Shown: piece by piece, positions 56,601 through 63,387 of the stretch | Layout: the number at the start of each line of letters is the position of its first letter | How positions within the stretch are numbered: the first letter of the stretch is position 1 | Source of the DNA: Phallusia mammillata | Taxonomy: Eukaryota; Chordata; Ascidiacea; Phlebobranchia; Ascidiidae | NCBI GenBank assembly: GCA_003260075.1 | Contig: QLIY01000074.1 | Location: 1-64,000 of the forward strand | Length of the DNA stretch: 64,000 nt | Direction of reading: 5' to 3' | The notes under the pieces: generated by a model | The model's database searches: none | What the model saw: the letters and a program-made list of their open reading frames with translations, nothing else | Told to the model about the DNA's origin: nothing | Position numbers and translations under genes: made by a program

Positions 56601-58374
56601 ATAATAAATCAAAAACAGTTTTTTAGTTCAAAAGAGAGCAGAACTCTGCTATCAAGGCCTATTACAAAAGTCAATTCTTACAAAGACCAACTTGCACGCG
56701 ATTTTAATCAAATCAGGAACGTAGGCGTACATAATAAAATTGTTTTGGTCGAACACATACTGTCTTTCGACAAAAACAAACACATTCTCGTCCAGGTCAA
56801 CACAAGCATAAGATTGGATGATCACTGTCGTGCCGCCGCATGTGCGGTAAACGAAACATCCAACTGTCCCTACGTAAATGCTTACGAAAAATATGCATGT
56901 CCTCCGTTTGACTTAGCTGAATGCCTCGCTAAGGGTGGAAAGGAAAGAACCAACAGCTCAACCGATAACTGCTGCAAATACTGTAAGTTTTGGTTTCAAG
57001 AATTGCTGAATGAAACTAAGTAGTTGGGTGTTTAAAATATGAGTACTGAAAAATTGTGACACTTGGTTTTTGTTTTGTTTGTAAGTTTTAATTTCGAACG
57101 AATATTTCTCCTGTAAATATTTTGTGTTGTACCCGTAGGTGAGGAAACCACTTTCCCGTGTGAAGTTGGAATTGAAACAGCAAGGTTGAACGCAACAGTT
57201 GACAGCCACGAATGCTGGACTTCTGGTCAAGTTGAAATTAGTTTCTGTGTCGGTTCTTGTCCCACTAAACACACGATCAACGATGTTACTGGGGAAATGG
57301 AAGGTAATTAACCATTATCGTTAGTTGGTGCACGTCAGGGTTACCGAGGACTAAACAAATAACAATAAATACTCAGCCTTATTTATTCACAGCAACATTT
57401 ACTTTTAGACAAAGTCACCCACATAAAGCGAGAAGCTGCAAACTTGAGTTGAATTTATTTCGCTAGGTGAAAGAAAACATAGCGACACAATAGGACTAAA
57501 AACGATCTCCAAGCCATAAGTAGCTGCGTAATGGAGCGCAAAACAGTGAAGAGCACAATTGGTGGACGACACCTAATCGCGCTGCAGCTACACCGTAGTA
57601 TAAAGCGTTAGGAGACTGGGGCTCACACGAAAGTAAGATTGGTGCGGTGTTGATAAACACGACTGAAAGGGAACGTTGGTGGGACCAGTCGAGAGGGCCT
57701 ATAAACTAACCACCCATGTTAGGGAAAAAGGGTAGTGTATGACAAGAAAAGAAAGCACCGAAAGAATCCCTGCCGGATAGTTTTAAGCGCCGGAAGGAAG
57801 AACGCACACAACGGCAATAATAACATTAGTGGCCAAAAAAACATGCGGTTTATCAAGTGTGCGTTGGTAAGTGAGACCTTGTGGGGTGACGTGGAGTGGA
57901 GGAATGTCGAAAAACTAGAAAAAGCGCTTCGCTAAGACCCAAATAGCCACATTACAGTTATTTGTTGCTATCGTATCATGCACAAAAAAGAAGTGATAAT
58001 TGAATTAAATTGCCTTGTAGAAATTGTATTTTTAAGTTCCTCTGGAGGACTATTCCATATTTTGGGGTCGATGTATTGCTTCGATTGCTGATTTGTATAA
58101 GTGCCATGTTATGGTATAATGGTACAAGGTTAATAGCACAAAATCTTTACTCGGATACCAATCTGGTCTGACTTAAAATGTAACAATTTTTTATTTATTT
58201 TTCCCAGGCGAATGCAAGTGTTGTCTGCCGCAGACTATCATGCCCAGAGAATTCGACATGCTTTGTGATGATAGCATAGCACGAACACACACACATAATA
58301 TCGTTTTGGGCTGTGGATGCAAAGTTACAGAATGCGAGGCCCCAACCACACCTCGACCGTTCGGCCGTCGCTAA
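19248..58374 (+). CDS. Gene 2: complete VWF/gel-forming-mucin-like secreted protein (TSP1-CUB-EGF-D1-D2-D'-D3-CysD-C-D4-C array-CTCK)
   Basis: About 54 exons, all with AG/GT borders and consistent phase: 19248-19518, 20375-20540, 20794-20966, 21028-21126, 21433-21617, 21915-22042, 22397-22590, 22658-22753, 22978-23174, 23239-23361, 23860-23968, 24982-25028, 25238-25412, 25873-25985, 26635-26754, 27807-27989, 28807-29013, 29239-29367, 29616-29730, 29983-30023, 34267-34404, 34776-34912, 35333-35606, 36095-36304, 36925-37161, 37527-37683, 38041-38176, 38661-38718 (5' end lost), 39119-39357, 39601-39789, 40071-40260, 40678-40908, 41266-41453, 41899-42009, 42397-42525, 42951-43139, 43834-44023, 44161-44284, 44617-44740, 45039-45237, 45703-45853, 45930-46095, 46452-46548, 46905-47096, 47511-47870, 47938-49698, 50104-50348, 50659-50983, 51132-51245, 52026-55921, 56221-56397, 56796-56982, 57139-57303, 58208-58374. 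The product of about 4,770 residues follows the VWF/mucin D-domain order and should be secreted and polymer-forming. It has no visible Ser/Thr/Pro tract. Exact borders need transcript data. Confidence 0.85.
20375..20966 (+). CDS. Gene 2 exons 2-3: CUB domain
   Basis: Exons 20375-20540 and 20794-20966 encode one CUB domain (about residues 91-203). It has four cysteines in the usual spacing: C-G-G at the start, [15 protein letters not shown], and H-C-A-M. It also has the typical P-L-Y-P-N-A-Y and the closing G-F-M-L-T-Y-R-F pattern. CUB domains are extracellular protein-binding modules. The intron splits the D-S-C-R-D-D-Y motif. The split codons agree with exon 1 (one base) and exon 3 (two bases). 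Confidence 0.9.
21028..21126 (+). CDS. Gene 2 exon 4: EGF-like domain
   Basis: This 99-base exon is phase 1 at both ends, so it could be added or skipped without shifting frame. It encodes six cysteines with EGF spacing, including N-E-G-V-C-S-G, E-C-T-C and G-G-Y-R-C. No calcium-binding D-x-D/N-E motif is evident. It joins CUB to the first VWD domain. Confidence 0.88.
21433..25028 (+). CDS. Gene 2 exons 5-12: D1 assembly (VWD-C8-TIL-E)
   Basis: VWD1 spans exons 21433-21617, 21915-22042, 22397-22590 and 22658-22753, beginning T-C-S-V-Y-G-D-G with [10 protein letters not shown]8 is exon 22978-23174 ([14 protein letters not shown], ending T-S-C). TIL is in 23239-23361 and 23860-23968, and the E segment is in 24982-25028. 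For exon 22658 I chose the donor at 22754 (GTACCT) over the better-looking one at 22750, because only it keeps the C8 frame. The usual C-G-L-C motif of VWF and mucin D domains reads E-G-L-C-G here, so the first cysteine of the C-x-x-C pair is missing. In VWF and mucins the D1-D2 part guides multimer assembly. Confidence 0.85.
23449..23536. repeat. Dispersed short repeat, copy 1 (GACGTCGAAACGTCG type)
   Basis: An approximately 85-base stretch beginning GACGTCGAAACGTCG and ending in a GCTTATATA phrase is shared with 41032-41119. Both lie in introns of gene 2, and shared positions are spread over the whole stretch (including TTGATATTATG). It is probably an interspersed repeat of unknown class. 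Confidence 0.6.
25238..30023 (+). CDS. Gene 2 exons 13-20: D2 assembly (VWD-C8-TIL-E)
   Basis: VWD2 spans 25238-25412, 25873-25985, 26635-26754 and 27807-27989. The last acceptor (AG ending 27806) is chosen by phase over a nearby AG at 27786. C8 is 28807-29013 (or from 28798, also in frame), TIL is 29239-29367 plus 29616-29730, and E ends in microexon 29983-30023 ([10 protein letters not shown]). For exon 29616 the donor at 29731 is chosen because it restores a C-V-C-Q-N-G motif. The expected C-G-L-C-G reads R-G-L-V-G, so both cysteines are lost. The C8 has a compact A-C-A-C-E-E core. This assembly is diverged but complete in order. Confidence 0.8.
31891..32279. mobile_element. hAT-like element (389 bases) in intron 20
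   Basis: The left end reads CAGTGATTCTCAACC; the right end closes only with CACTG, so the inverted ends match just over the outer bases. The 8-base CCCTAAAT on both sides (31883-31890 and 32280-32287) supports insertion as one unit. Older or more diverged than the other copies. Confidence 0.65.
32715..32763. repeat. Short tandem duplication in intron 20
   Basis: The phrase CTCAATATGGCCACCTGCCC occurs twice in direct succession, with a period of about 23 bases. Confidence 0.75.
34267..34912 (+). CDS. Gene 2 exons 21-22: D' (TIL'-E' without a VWD)
   Basis: Exons 34267-34404 and 34776-34912 encode a TIL domain (C-P-E-P-M, then C-S-A-V-C-G, ending G-C-E-C-P-T-G-L) and an E segment ([10 protein letters not shown] with I-G-Q). 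No VWD or C8 precedes them; the previous exon is the end of the D2 E segment. This matches D' of VWF and gel-forming mucins, which sits between D2 and D3. It is one of the strongest signs that the whole gene follows that plan and is not merely a collection of VWD domains. Confidence 0.82.
34931..35210. repeat. 56-base tandem repeat, about five copies, in intron 22
   Basis: Starts of the unit ACAACCATTTTA-like phrase are seen at 34931, 34987, 35043, 35098 and 35154, so the period is 55-56 bases. The unit contains a TTGTCTGGTTAAAAATGCGC core. Copies differ by a few bases and the last one is degenerate. The repeat ends about 120 bases before exon 35333. Confidence 0.85.
35333..38718 (+). CDS. 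Gene 2 exons 23-28: D3 assembly (VWD-C8-TIL)
   Basis: VWD3 is in 35333-35606, 36095-36304 and 36925-37161. It starts [14 protein letters not shown] with F-R-G-P-C-E-Y-L-L, and carries an intact K-C-G-L-C-G-S motif, the only D domain here with both cysteines of C-x-x-C. C8 starts in the same exon and continues in 37527-37683. TIL is 38041-38176 and 38661-38718. The 5' part and acceptor of the last exon are overwritten by a G80 run (38581-38660), leaving [11 protein letters not shown]. An intron duplication around a G10 run (35973-35982) lies before exon 36095 but does not touch it. Confidence 0.83.
35872..36084. repeat. Direct duplication of about 100 bases around a G10 run, intron 23
   Basis: Sequence from about 35,872 to 35,972 is repeated after the G10 run (35973-35982), with two or three differences. 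The second copy leads directly into the acceptor of exon 36095. Confidence 0.82.
36496..36620. mobile_element. Possible DNA-transposon remnant in intron 24
   Basis: The start CAGGGTTGCCATACCGTCCG followed by repeated TTTGTCCTTATTTT phrases resembles termini of non-autonomous DNA elements in many animal genomes. No second end or target duplication was found, so this is weak. Confidence 0.3.
37301..37385. repeat. 40-base tandem duplication in intron 25
   Basis: TTCGGATCGGGTCTGG starts at 37301 and again at 37341, giving two adjacent identical 40-base units; a third partial start (TTCGGGCCGG) follows at 37381. Confidence 0.8.
38581..38660. repeat. G80 run removing the 5' part of gene 2 exon 28
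   Basis: Eighty G in a row end immediately before A-C-V-Q-P-G-Q-C of the TIL domain. No acceptor is left for this exon, so real sequence must be missing. Confidence 0.88.
39119..39789 (+). CDS. Gene 2 exons 29-30: CysD (Mucin2_WxxW)-like domain and start of cysteine-rich region
   Basis: From V-C-G-F-S-E-Y onward the order matches the CysD domain of gel-forming mucins: an acidic E-I-E-D-I segment, [25 protein letters not shown], and finally [13 protein letters not shown]. The signature W-x-x-W tryptophans are replaced by F and Y, so the C-mannosylation site is gone. In mucins CysD domains sit next to Ser/Thr-rich tracts and make non-covalent cross-links. The second exon continues directly into cysteine-rich C-type sequence rather than a mucin tract. 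Confidence 0.72.
40071..44023 (+). CDS. Gene 2 exons 31-37: cysteine-rich C-type segments and a VWC domain before D4
   Basis: The exons are 40071-40260, 40678-40908, 41266-41453, 41899-42009, 42397-42525, 42951-43139 and 43834-44023. They carry repeated C-C-x-x-x-x-C and C-x-C-x-x-C motifs and many N-x-T/S sequons. Exon 42951-43139 with 43834-44023 makes a VWC-like unit (G-M-V-H-G, P-G-E-E-W, then C-E-C-S-C, ending C-C-P-D-Y-Q-C). In gel-forming mucins this interval between D3/CysD and D4 holds the long Ser/Thr/Pro domain; here no such tract is seen. Most of the segments match no family I can name with confidence. Confidence 0.78.
41032..41119. repeat. Dispersed short repeat, copy 2 (GACGTCGAAACGTCG type)
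   Basis: Second copy of the element at 23449-23536, in intron 32. The core GACGTCGAAACGTCG and TTGATATTATG phrases are conserved; the rest has diverged. No terminal inverted repeats beyond the small internal palindrome are evident. Confidence 0.6.
43256..43599. mobile_element. hAT-type MITE (344 bases) in intron 36
   Basis: It starts CAGTGGTTCCTAACC and ends GGTTGGGAACCACTG, inverted ends differing at one position over 15 bases. It is flanked by CCATAGTG at 43248-43255 and 43600-43607. C-rich runs near the right part resemble the ends of related copies. Non-coding. Confidence 0.88.
44161..47096 (+). CDS. Gene 2 exons 38-44: D4 assembly (VWD-C8-TIL) with a GDPH site
   Basis: VWD4 is in 44161-44284, 44617-44740, 45039-45237 and 45703-45853. 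C8 is in 45930-46095 and 46452-46548, and TIL is in 46905-47096. The start reads [11 protein letters not shown], the textbook VWD opening. The GDPH in this position is the site where MUC2 and MUC5AC D4 domains cleave themselves between Asp and Pro. The calcium-site region reads V-G-L-C-G-T-C-T-N-D, as in VWF and mucin D4. None of the other three VWD domains of this gene has GDPH. Confidence 0.87.
47232..47487. mobile_element. hAT-type MITE (256 bases) just before the exon 45 acceptor
   Basis: It starts CAGCGGTTCCCAACC and ends GGTTAGGAACCGATG, and is flanked by CACTAAAG at 47224-47231 and 47488-47495. An internal CAATGGTTCCCAACTAG at about 47,304 looks like another hAT-type end, so the element may be composite. 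Non-coding. Confidence 0.83.
47511..47870 (+). CDS. Gene 2 exon 45: first module of the C-terminal array
   Basis: This exon encodes C-C-S-C-N-E-P-P, then [14 protein letters not shown], then a module with G-A-T-H-T-Y and a C-T-T-K-A-E-Y-E segment, ending C-C-P-Q-F-Q-C. The module type is the one that also dominates gene 1. Its acceptor (AG at 47509-47510) lies only 22 bases after the end of a hAT-like element, so the branch point may lie inside the element or its target duplication. Confidence 0.88.
47938..49698 (+). CDS. Gene 2 exon 46: long C-module exon
   Basis: A single 1,761-base exon encodes about four cysteine-rich modules in alternation. One type opens [12 protein letters not shown] with G-E-D-F-N-G-T and closes C-C-P-E-Y-x-C-V-C; another carries [11 protein letters not shown]. 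The segment from about 48,300 to 49,440 corresponds closely to one unit of the 1143-base repeat in exon 52026-55921, with more substitutions. This exon and the later one therefore arose by duplication, with exons 47-49 between them. Confidence 0.9.
50104..51245 (+). CDS. Gene 2 exons 47-49: C-type modules between the two long exons
   Basis: The exons are 50104-50348, 50659-50983 and 51132-51245. They encode C-S-Y-P-G-Q-K with C-T-R-C-E-C, then a module with [11 protein letters not shown] and S-S-W-Q (similar to the D-G-N-G module of gene 1 exon 9560), then C-T-T-K-E-E-F-E ending C-C-P-E-Y-V-C. Each ends in a P-C-C or K-C-C motif followed by an aromatic residue and cysteine. Phases agree at all junctions. 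No family name can be assigned beyond VWC/C-like. Confidence 0.83.
51246..52025. repeat. Contig join (N at 51530) with two haplotype copies of intron 49 and the start of exon 50
   Basis: Positions 51253-51529 and 51531-52133 are versions of the same stretch: intron plus the first about 108 bases of exon 50 (51422-51529 and 52026-52133). The second copy carries a 317-base hAT-like insertion that the first lacks. Only the second copy runs on into the full exon. The first exon fragment should not be counted as a separate exon. Confidence 0.85.
51640..51956. mobile_element. hAT-type MITE (317 bases) with 8-base target duplication
   Basis: The element begins CATTGGTTCTCAAACT and ends AGTTTGAGAACCACTG, near-perfect inverted ends of the common hAT type. 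It is flanked on both sides by CCTTAAAT (51632-51639 and 51957-51964). It has no coding capacity, so it is non-autonomous. The other haplotype copy (51253-51529) lacks it at the matching point. Confidence 0.88.
52026..55921 (+). CDS. Gene 2 exon 50: 3.9-kb exon with 1143-base tandem repeats
   Basis: One exon of 3,896 bases runs from an acceptor (AG at 52024-52025) to a donor at 55922 (GTAAGG). It codes for about 1,300 residues of cysteine-rich modules. Positions 52394-53536, 53537-54679 and 54680-about 55,255 repeat with a period of exactly 1143 bases (381 residues). The first two units look almost identical (one synonymous change noticed). The third matches until about 55,255 and then continues as a diverged version. 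A truncated haplotype copy of the exon start lies at 51422-51529. The near identity points to very recent duplication or gene conversion. Confidence 0.88.
56221..56982 (+). CDS. Gene 2 exons 51-52: last C modules before the cystine knot
   Basis: Exon 56221-56397 encodes [15 protein letters not shown] and C-E-C-D-K-C. Exon 56796-56982 encodes a unit with [15 protein letters not shown] and ends D-N-C-C-K-Y. They correspond to gene 1 exons 13040-13129, 13197-13337 and 13811-13850; in gene 2 the last two are fused in one exon. The acceptor at 56794-56795 is chosen by phase; an open frame continues upstream of it but does not look like the family. Confidence 0.83.
57139..58374 (+). CDS. Gene 2 exons 53-54: C-terminal cystine knot (CTCK) and stop
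   Basis: Exons 57139-57303 and 58208-58374 carry the CTCK cysteines: H-E-C-W, then C-V-G-S-C-P, then G-E-C-K-C-C-L-P, then L-C-D-D, then [10 protein letters not shown] short basic end (R-P-F-G-R-R) precedes TAA at 58372-58374. In VWF and mucins this domain makes tail-to-tail dimers. The intron position, inside the glycine codon before C-K-C-C, is the same as in gene 1. Confidence 0.92.
57414..57960. other. Compositionally distinct insert in the last intron of gene 2
   Basis: About 500 bases that are purine- and GC-richer than the surrounding introns, with a long run of A/G-rich phrases and a weak open frame of 66 codons at 57735-57935 that is rich in Lys and Arg. It may be a transposable-element fragment. 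I recognise no domain and found no end repeats. Confidence 0.4.
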
Positions 58375-58507
58375 CCTTGTAATCACAATTTAACTGGAAC
58401 TGAAACTGATGCTTTTGTTATTTTTACTATATCCTGCTTTCAAAGTTTGCGTATATTCCGTGTAGATATGCTTGTCTGTTGCTGTAACCGATCGCATTTT
58501 AGGCTGG

Positions 58508-58513
58508 AATAAA
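58508..58513 (+). terminator. Polyadenylation signal of gene 2 (AATAAA)
   Basis: A canonical AATAAA lies 134 bases after the stop codon, almost the same distance as in gene 1 (136 bases). It is a motif-based call. Confidence 0.65.
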
Positions 58514-59310
58514 ACCGAGTTGACAAGTGCAATTTTGTGAAAAGTCGCCCCCTATTGTCCGAATGTCACAACTAACCTTGTGCAGTAAGCGATCGTGTCT
58601 GTACTCGTTTATAATCAAATCTAATACAAAACCGTAGTATTATTGATGTACGCCTTGTTTAAGTACTTCAACGAATCTGGCTTCTATGGACAAAGTTAAG
58701 CAGCACATTAGTTGAATATAGTAAAGATCTCTCAGGGCAGCAACAAAATTTGCTACGCAGCAAGCACAAAATGTAAGGTGGCAAGCTTGATGGACATGCA
58801 GGTACTTTTTGGTTGTTGACGCCAAACAAAATCGAACACACCTAATCCTAAGAATATGCAAAACAGCTTTGGACAAGTTTGGGCATTTAATTTGCCACAA
58901 GGGACACTTTGACGGGCCATACTTGTTAAATACAACGGTTTCAAGCTTTTCCTCAAGTTGGTTTTGCTTTCATACTTTCTATAGGCCTACTGGCGCTTCC
59001 CAAACTGCAAATATTTGTAACATTTAATTTAGTAAATCTAGTGTAAGTTGATGTGGAATGTATAGGTTTCTCTACTGATGAACAATGCCCCATTATTTTC
59101 AACAACAGAAGGTGATTGTTTGCGCATAATCGTAATATATTATCTTGTCTATGATGTAACAAATTTTCCTCAGCTGCATAAGAATTGCCTGAAATAGATC
59201 CTGCGTGTTGTAGTAACAATTAAATTGGGTTTTAACTGTTTAGTAAAGCTTTTGTGTTGCTGGTAACTGCCCACATCTGCCCAAAAGGCAAGGACTTTCA
59301 TACAAAATAA

Positions 59311-59386
59311 CAATCTCATAGGGGGGCGATTTTGAGCCAGTGACCCTGAAAGGGGGCGATTTTGCTAAAAAGGTTGAAGACCCCTG
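59311..59386. mobile_element. Solitary hAT-type end fragment
   Basis: Read on the minus strand it starts CAGGGGTCTTCAACC and continues with a twice-occurring AAAATCGCCCCC. This is the form of a hAT-type terminus. I did not find the partner end or a target duplication, so it is a fragment or an unresolved element. Confidence 0.4.
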
Positions 59387-61589
59387 AGTTTATTCAATTA
59401 TAAAGCCGACAGAAAGCATGTACATCAAGAACACATGATGTTGCGGGTATTTTAATGCATTAGGTTGGCGCATTGCAAGGGTTGCCGACCAATAAAAATC
59501 CGTTCATATAACCTACAAAAACAAAATCATAATAAGTTCATAGCAATACACATACCTCTTAAATTTTTCGAAAATAAAAACCTTGCTACAAAATACAGTT
59601 AGTGTTTGATATCAAAATACCTCTAACCTCAAGTGTTACTTGGAGCAAAGTTTGTCGTTCAAAACAGAGCAAAAACTTCTACGAATCGTTATACAGACTG
59701 GCCAACAGCTAAACGCTATGCTAAAATTGTCTTTTCGCAACATACGCTTGACGATGGCGGTTTAATTAGTACAACCGAACCAGCGAGCGATGTACATAAA
59801 CACATACAGTATGACATGAGGAACCTGACAGGCTGATCTAAAAGGCACAACACCCCCCAAGAACTGGTCTATGTAACGGAAACAAAAGGATAGAAAAGCC
59901 AACTATGCACACATTTTTTTGATGAAAAAGGAAAAACGACAGAATAATCTCGAAACAAACAATTTTACAATGCAAAAAATGGTACATATATACAAATAAA
60001 TGTTACTTTGCATTTGTCAACGTTTTCCTTTTGCAATATTGTTCCAGGCAGGTCCCAATCCATACTACGTTTTTGATGAGTTGCTCGGGATAGGTGTGTT
60101 AAAGTTGTACGCTGTAAGTTTATACTACTGAATTTATTTTGGCAAAACGTGTACAAACGTTTTTAATTATCCCATCGTTTGACCATTTTACAAGGTTAGG
60201 GGCGACTAATGATGTTATACGACATATGACATCTAGCAATAGCACAATATAACAACTGTCCAAATATGAACCCGTTCTATTACTGTTAAAAAATTTAATC
60301 AATTTAGAGGGATAGTTACCGAAAGTTATTTAACCCAAAAACACAACTACAATAATTCAACAAGGCCTTTCGCATTAGCTCAGTTTAAAGTACTTATCAA
60401 CAAACACATTCAGAGCAGCTTCTAGTGTTTTGCAATGCAGTTTTTAAGTCAAACAAAACTGTTGAGGGAATTGACAATATCTATGCCAGATTGAATATTT
60501 TGTGCAACCATGCCAAAAACTAGGTGGACAAAAGCAGTTGAAAAAGTAAAAAAAGAGAAGTCAAAATATGTCCCTCAGAAAGGAAACCAGCAAATACAAT
60601 GTCTGGAACGAATCGGTTGTTCTTCTGCTTCTTTCATCCCGAGATACACGCACAGCAGTTCCTGAAAAAAGCGCCTAAACCGCCATCGCCAGTGTGGCCG
60701 ACGTTAAATATACAGAACGAAAACTTGCCTCAACTAATCTTCCTGTATACAACCGCCGCAACATAGCTTAAAAAGTAAAATGGTGAGTCTGTCGTGTTTT
60801 ATAGCCATCCGAACAGCCAAATCGTGCCCCATAGTGACTGGATGGCCAGGTCAAATAGGAATTTAGAACTAACAGTAGTGAGTAAAGTTAGCCCATATCC
60901 ACGAATAATATAAAACAGGACTTGACCGGCGAATAAGATTTGGGGCATGGTAGTAGACAAAATGTACGTATTTTTTGCATAATGATTTAGTGTAAACGCC
61001 ACATTACACGCTTATTCATTGAATAAAATTATTTGATAAAAAGCTTGTGCAAGAATGAAGCCGGTCAAGTCCAATAACAATCACTACAACCCTAAATTTA
61101 CAATTAACATAAGCGCTTTTGTTTAAAAAGGACTGTGATGTTTACAACGTATAACTGAACAACATAGCATCACGTCCCTTGCCCCTTATGTCCCCCCCAA
61201 TGACCCAAATGTTTTACGCAATCTTGGGGCTGGGAAATTTAAAAACAATTTGCGCCCTATCAGGGTGGATCGCGGAACTTTTCAGGCAAAATGCTATGCC
61301 GGCCCTCTCCAGCTTACGGGCCTAAGCTATCATTGAGAGTAGCTGTGTCCGGTACTCGGTTCCGCCTACACCGCGGCCAATGCAATGCGGTCGAGGCCAT
61401 GCCCAGGCCGTGTTTCTATGCGCACCTTATTTTTAGCTAAACCAATTTAGCAACGCGCCACACCTAGCTACGAAACGATCTAAGCTAAAGTTCCTACGTG
61501 GCGCGCGAATCCCAAACGTACCCCACCTATGTTACTTAGCCTAACCTTAGTTAACGAGTGCCACTCTACTTCTAGCCCTAGCGCCAACT

Positions 61590-61651
<62 letters not shown>
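61590..61651. repeat. G62 run, downstream intergenic
   Basis: Sixty-two G between CTAGCGCCAACT and, 57 bases further on, CTAGCGCCAGTT; the two short phrases may again be the ends of overlapping copies. Confidence 0.88.
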
Positions 61652-61653
<2 letters not shown>

Positions 61654-63387
61654 GACCGAGAAAGACTTCCTCCACGGGTCCTCCTCGGACAAAGAGTACG
61701 TCACTCAATCCTAGCGCCAGTTAGCCTACGTTAAGCCTAAAAGTTCTGAAATCCGATTTGACCCACGACAGACTCCTATGTTTACATACAAGTAAATATT
61801 TGAAGTTGAAGAACGTCAGTTGCGGAATGGATGGAAAATCATTGATAAAATCCAGTTGAGGAGATTGGAAATCTAGAGACAAAACATCAAATGAAGCAAT
61901 AAGTAGCTAAATATAAAGTAAATAAAAAATACAGACTAAAACGCAAAATTTTTTTTTATCTTAGCCTAATTTGAAATAAACATACATTACATTTGTGACT
62001 TCACAGAAAAAATCATGGTAATATGCGTTTGATGTTATTTACTTTAAACATTCCTAGCATGCATTTTAGGTTAGGTTAAAACATGCATCTGTACTGCTAC
62101 CTGCATGATAATAATAACTTAACAATACTCACATGAAAAATACACAAGAAAAAGTTTCCCTAAATCTCTTCTAATTGTGAGACAATTTTGTTGTGTGACG
62201 TCACAAAGCCCAAGGCAGGTTGTTCTTGCAATCAGGTTAATTTGCAACTTTTAGTTAACTTTACAAGTTGTTAAAAACTTTGATATGTAATGCTAATCAA
62301 ACAAAAAGCTTCCGATTATAATATTGTGTTTAATGTTCAATGTAATTCTAATGTAACTTAAAAATAGTTTAGATGCATGTAAAACTTAAAGATACATAGC
62401 TAGGATCTAGGCAAAAACAACGTAAACAGCAAAAAATGTCAGTCATGCTTTAAATAAGGACAGACACAGTTATTACAATGCATTTACTTTTGTATGACAC
62501 GGTTAAAAAACAAATGTAAACAACTTACCGCCCAGCAATCCACCTTGACAAGCCACCATCTTTTCTAGCCAAATATCTAAACAAAGAACGACTTGGACAG
62601 GCGTAAATTAGAATTAACGCTGATTGGTTGTCTCGTTGCAAAACTTGCTCAAGCGTGTCTAATAGTAATGTCGTAAAAAGAAAACATTTTTGGGGAACAG
62701 TTTTACCAGATAATTGAAAAGCATTTTAACATATTCTGAAAATTAAGACTTTAACAGATTTAAACCAGTATGTGAATCATTTGGAGCTGATTTTTTGGAG
62801 CCTTTTCCATTATTCAATCATTTCAAAAAGTCGTTTTTTAAACTGAATTAAAGTGATAACTTTTTTTCGAAAAAAAGACCTATGCAACGTCCTCTTAAGA
62901 ACATGCTACCCTTTTTAATAAAGGTTAATTGGCCATCCGAAAACTAAATTGATAAGTTGAATATAAAAGTACTAACTTTTCTGGCAGCTTTCTGAACATA
63001 CTGCAGGTAACTTAATCCAAACTAGACTGTAATAATTAGATTCTTTCTGCACACAAAGTGGCTGTTTACAATTTTTTTTGAGACAATTTGGTAGGCCTAA
63101 AATTTGTCGTTTGTTATTGTGTCTTGTTGATAAAAAGGATTGCTAAAAACGGATTGGGTTCTTTTTAATTGTTTTGAAAATATAATGTTTTTAGTTAGCA
63201 TATTTTACATACACTCGCACTTGCTTATTGGTCCTGTGGCCCTACGCTAAATATGCAAAATTACTGGCCTTCGTTTATTTAAACACTAAAGTACTTTCGG
63301 AGTTTTCCAACTTTTCAATCAGTCATTTGAAAAGTAGTTATGTAATCAAACAACCTGAACACAATGACCTATAATGGCTCCATTTAA

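Noticed and set aside
57735..57935. A small basic protein gene
   Set aside because: It is a 66-codon frame in an intron with biased composition and no recognisable domain or splice sites.
58640..61002. Several open frames of 60-88 codons on both strands downstream of gene 2
   Set aside because: They overlap each other on opposite strands, are AT-driven and carry no motif or splice support.
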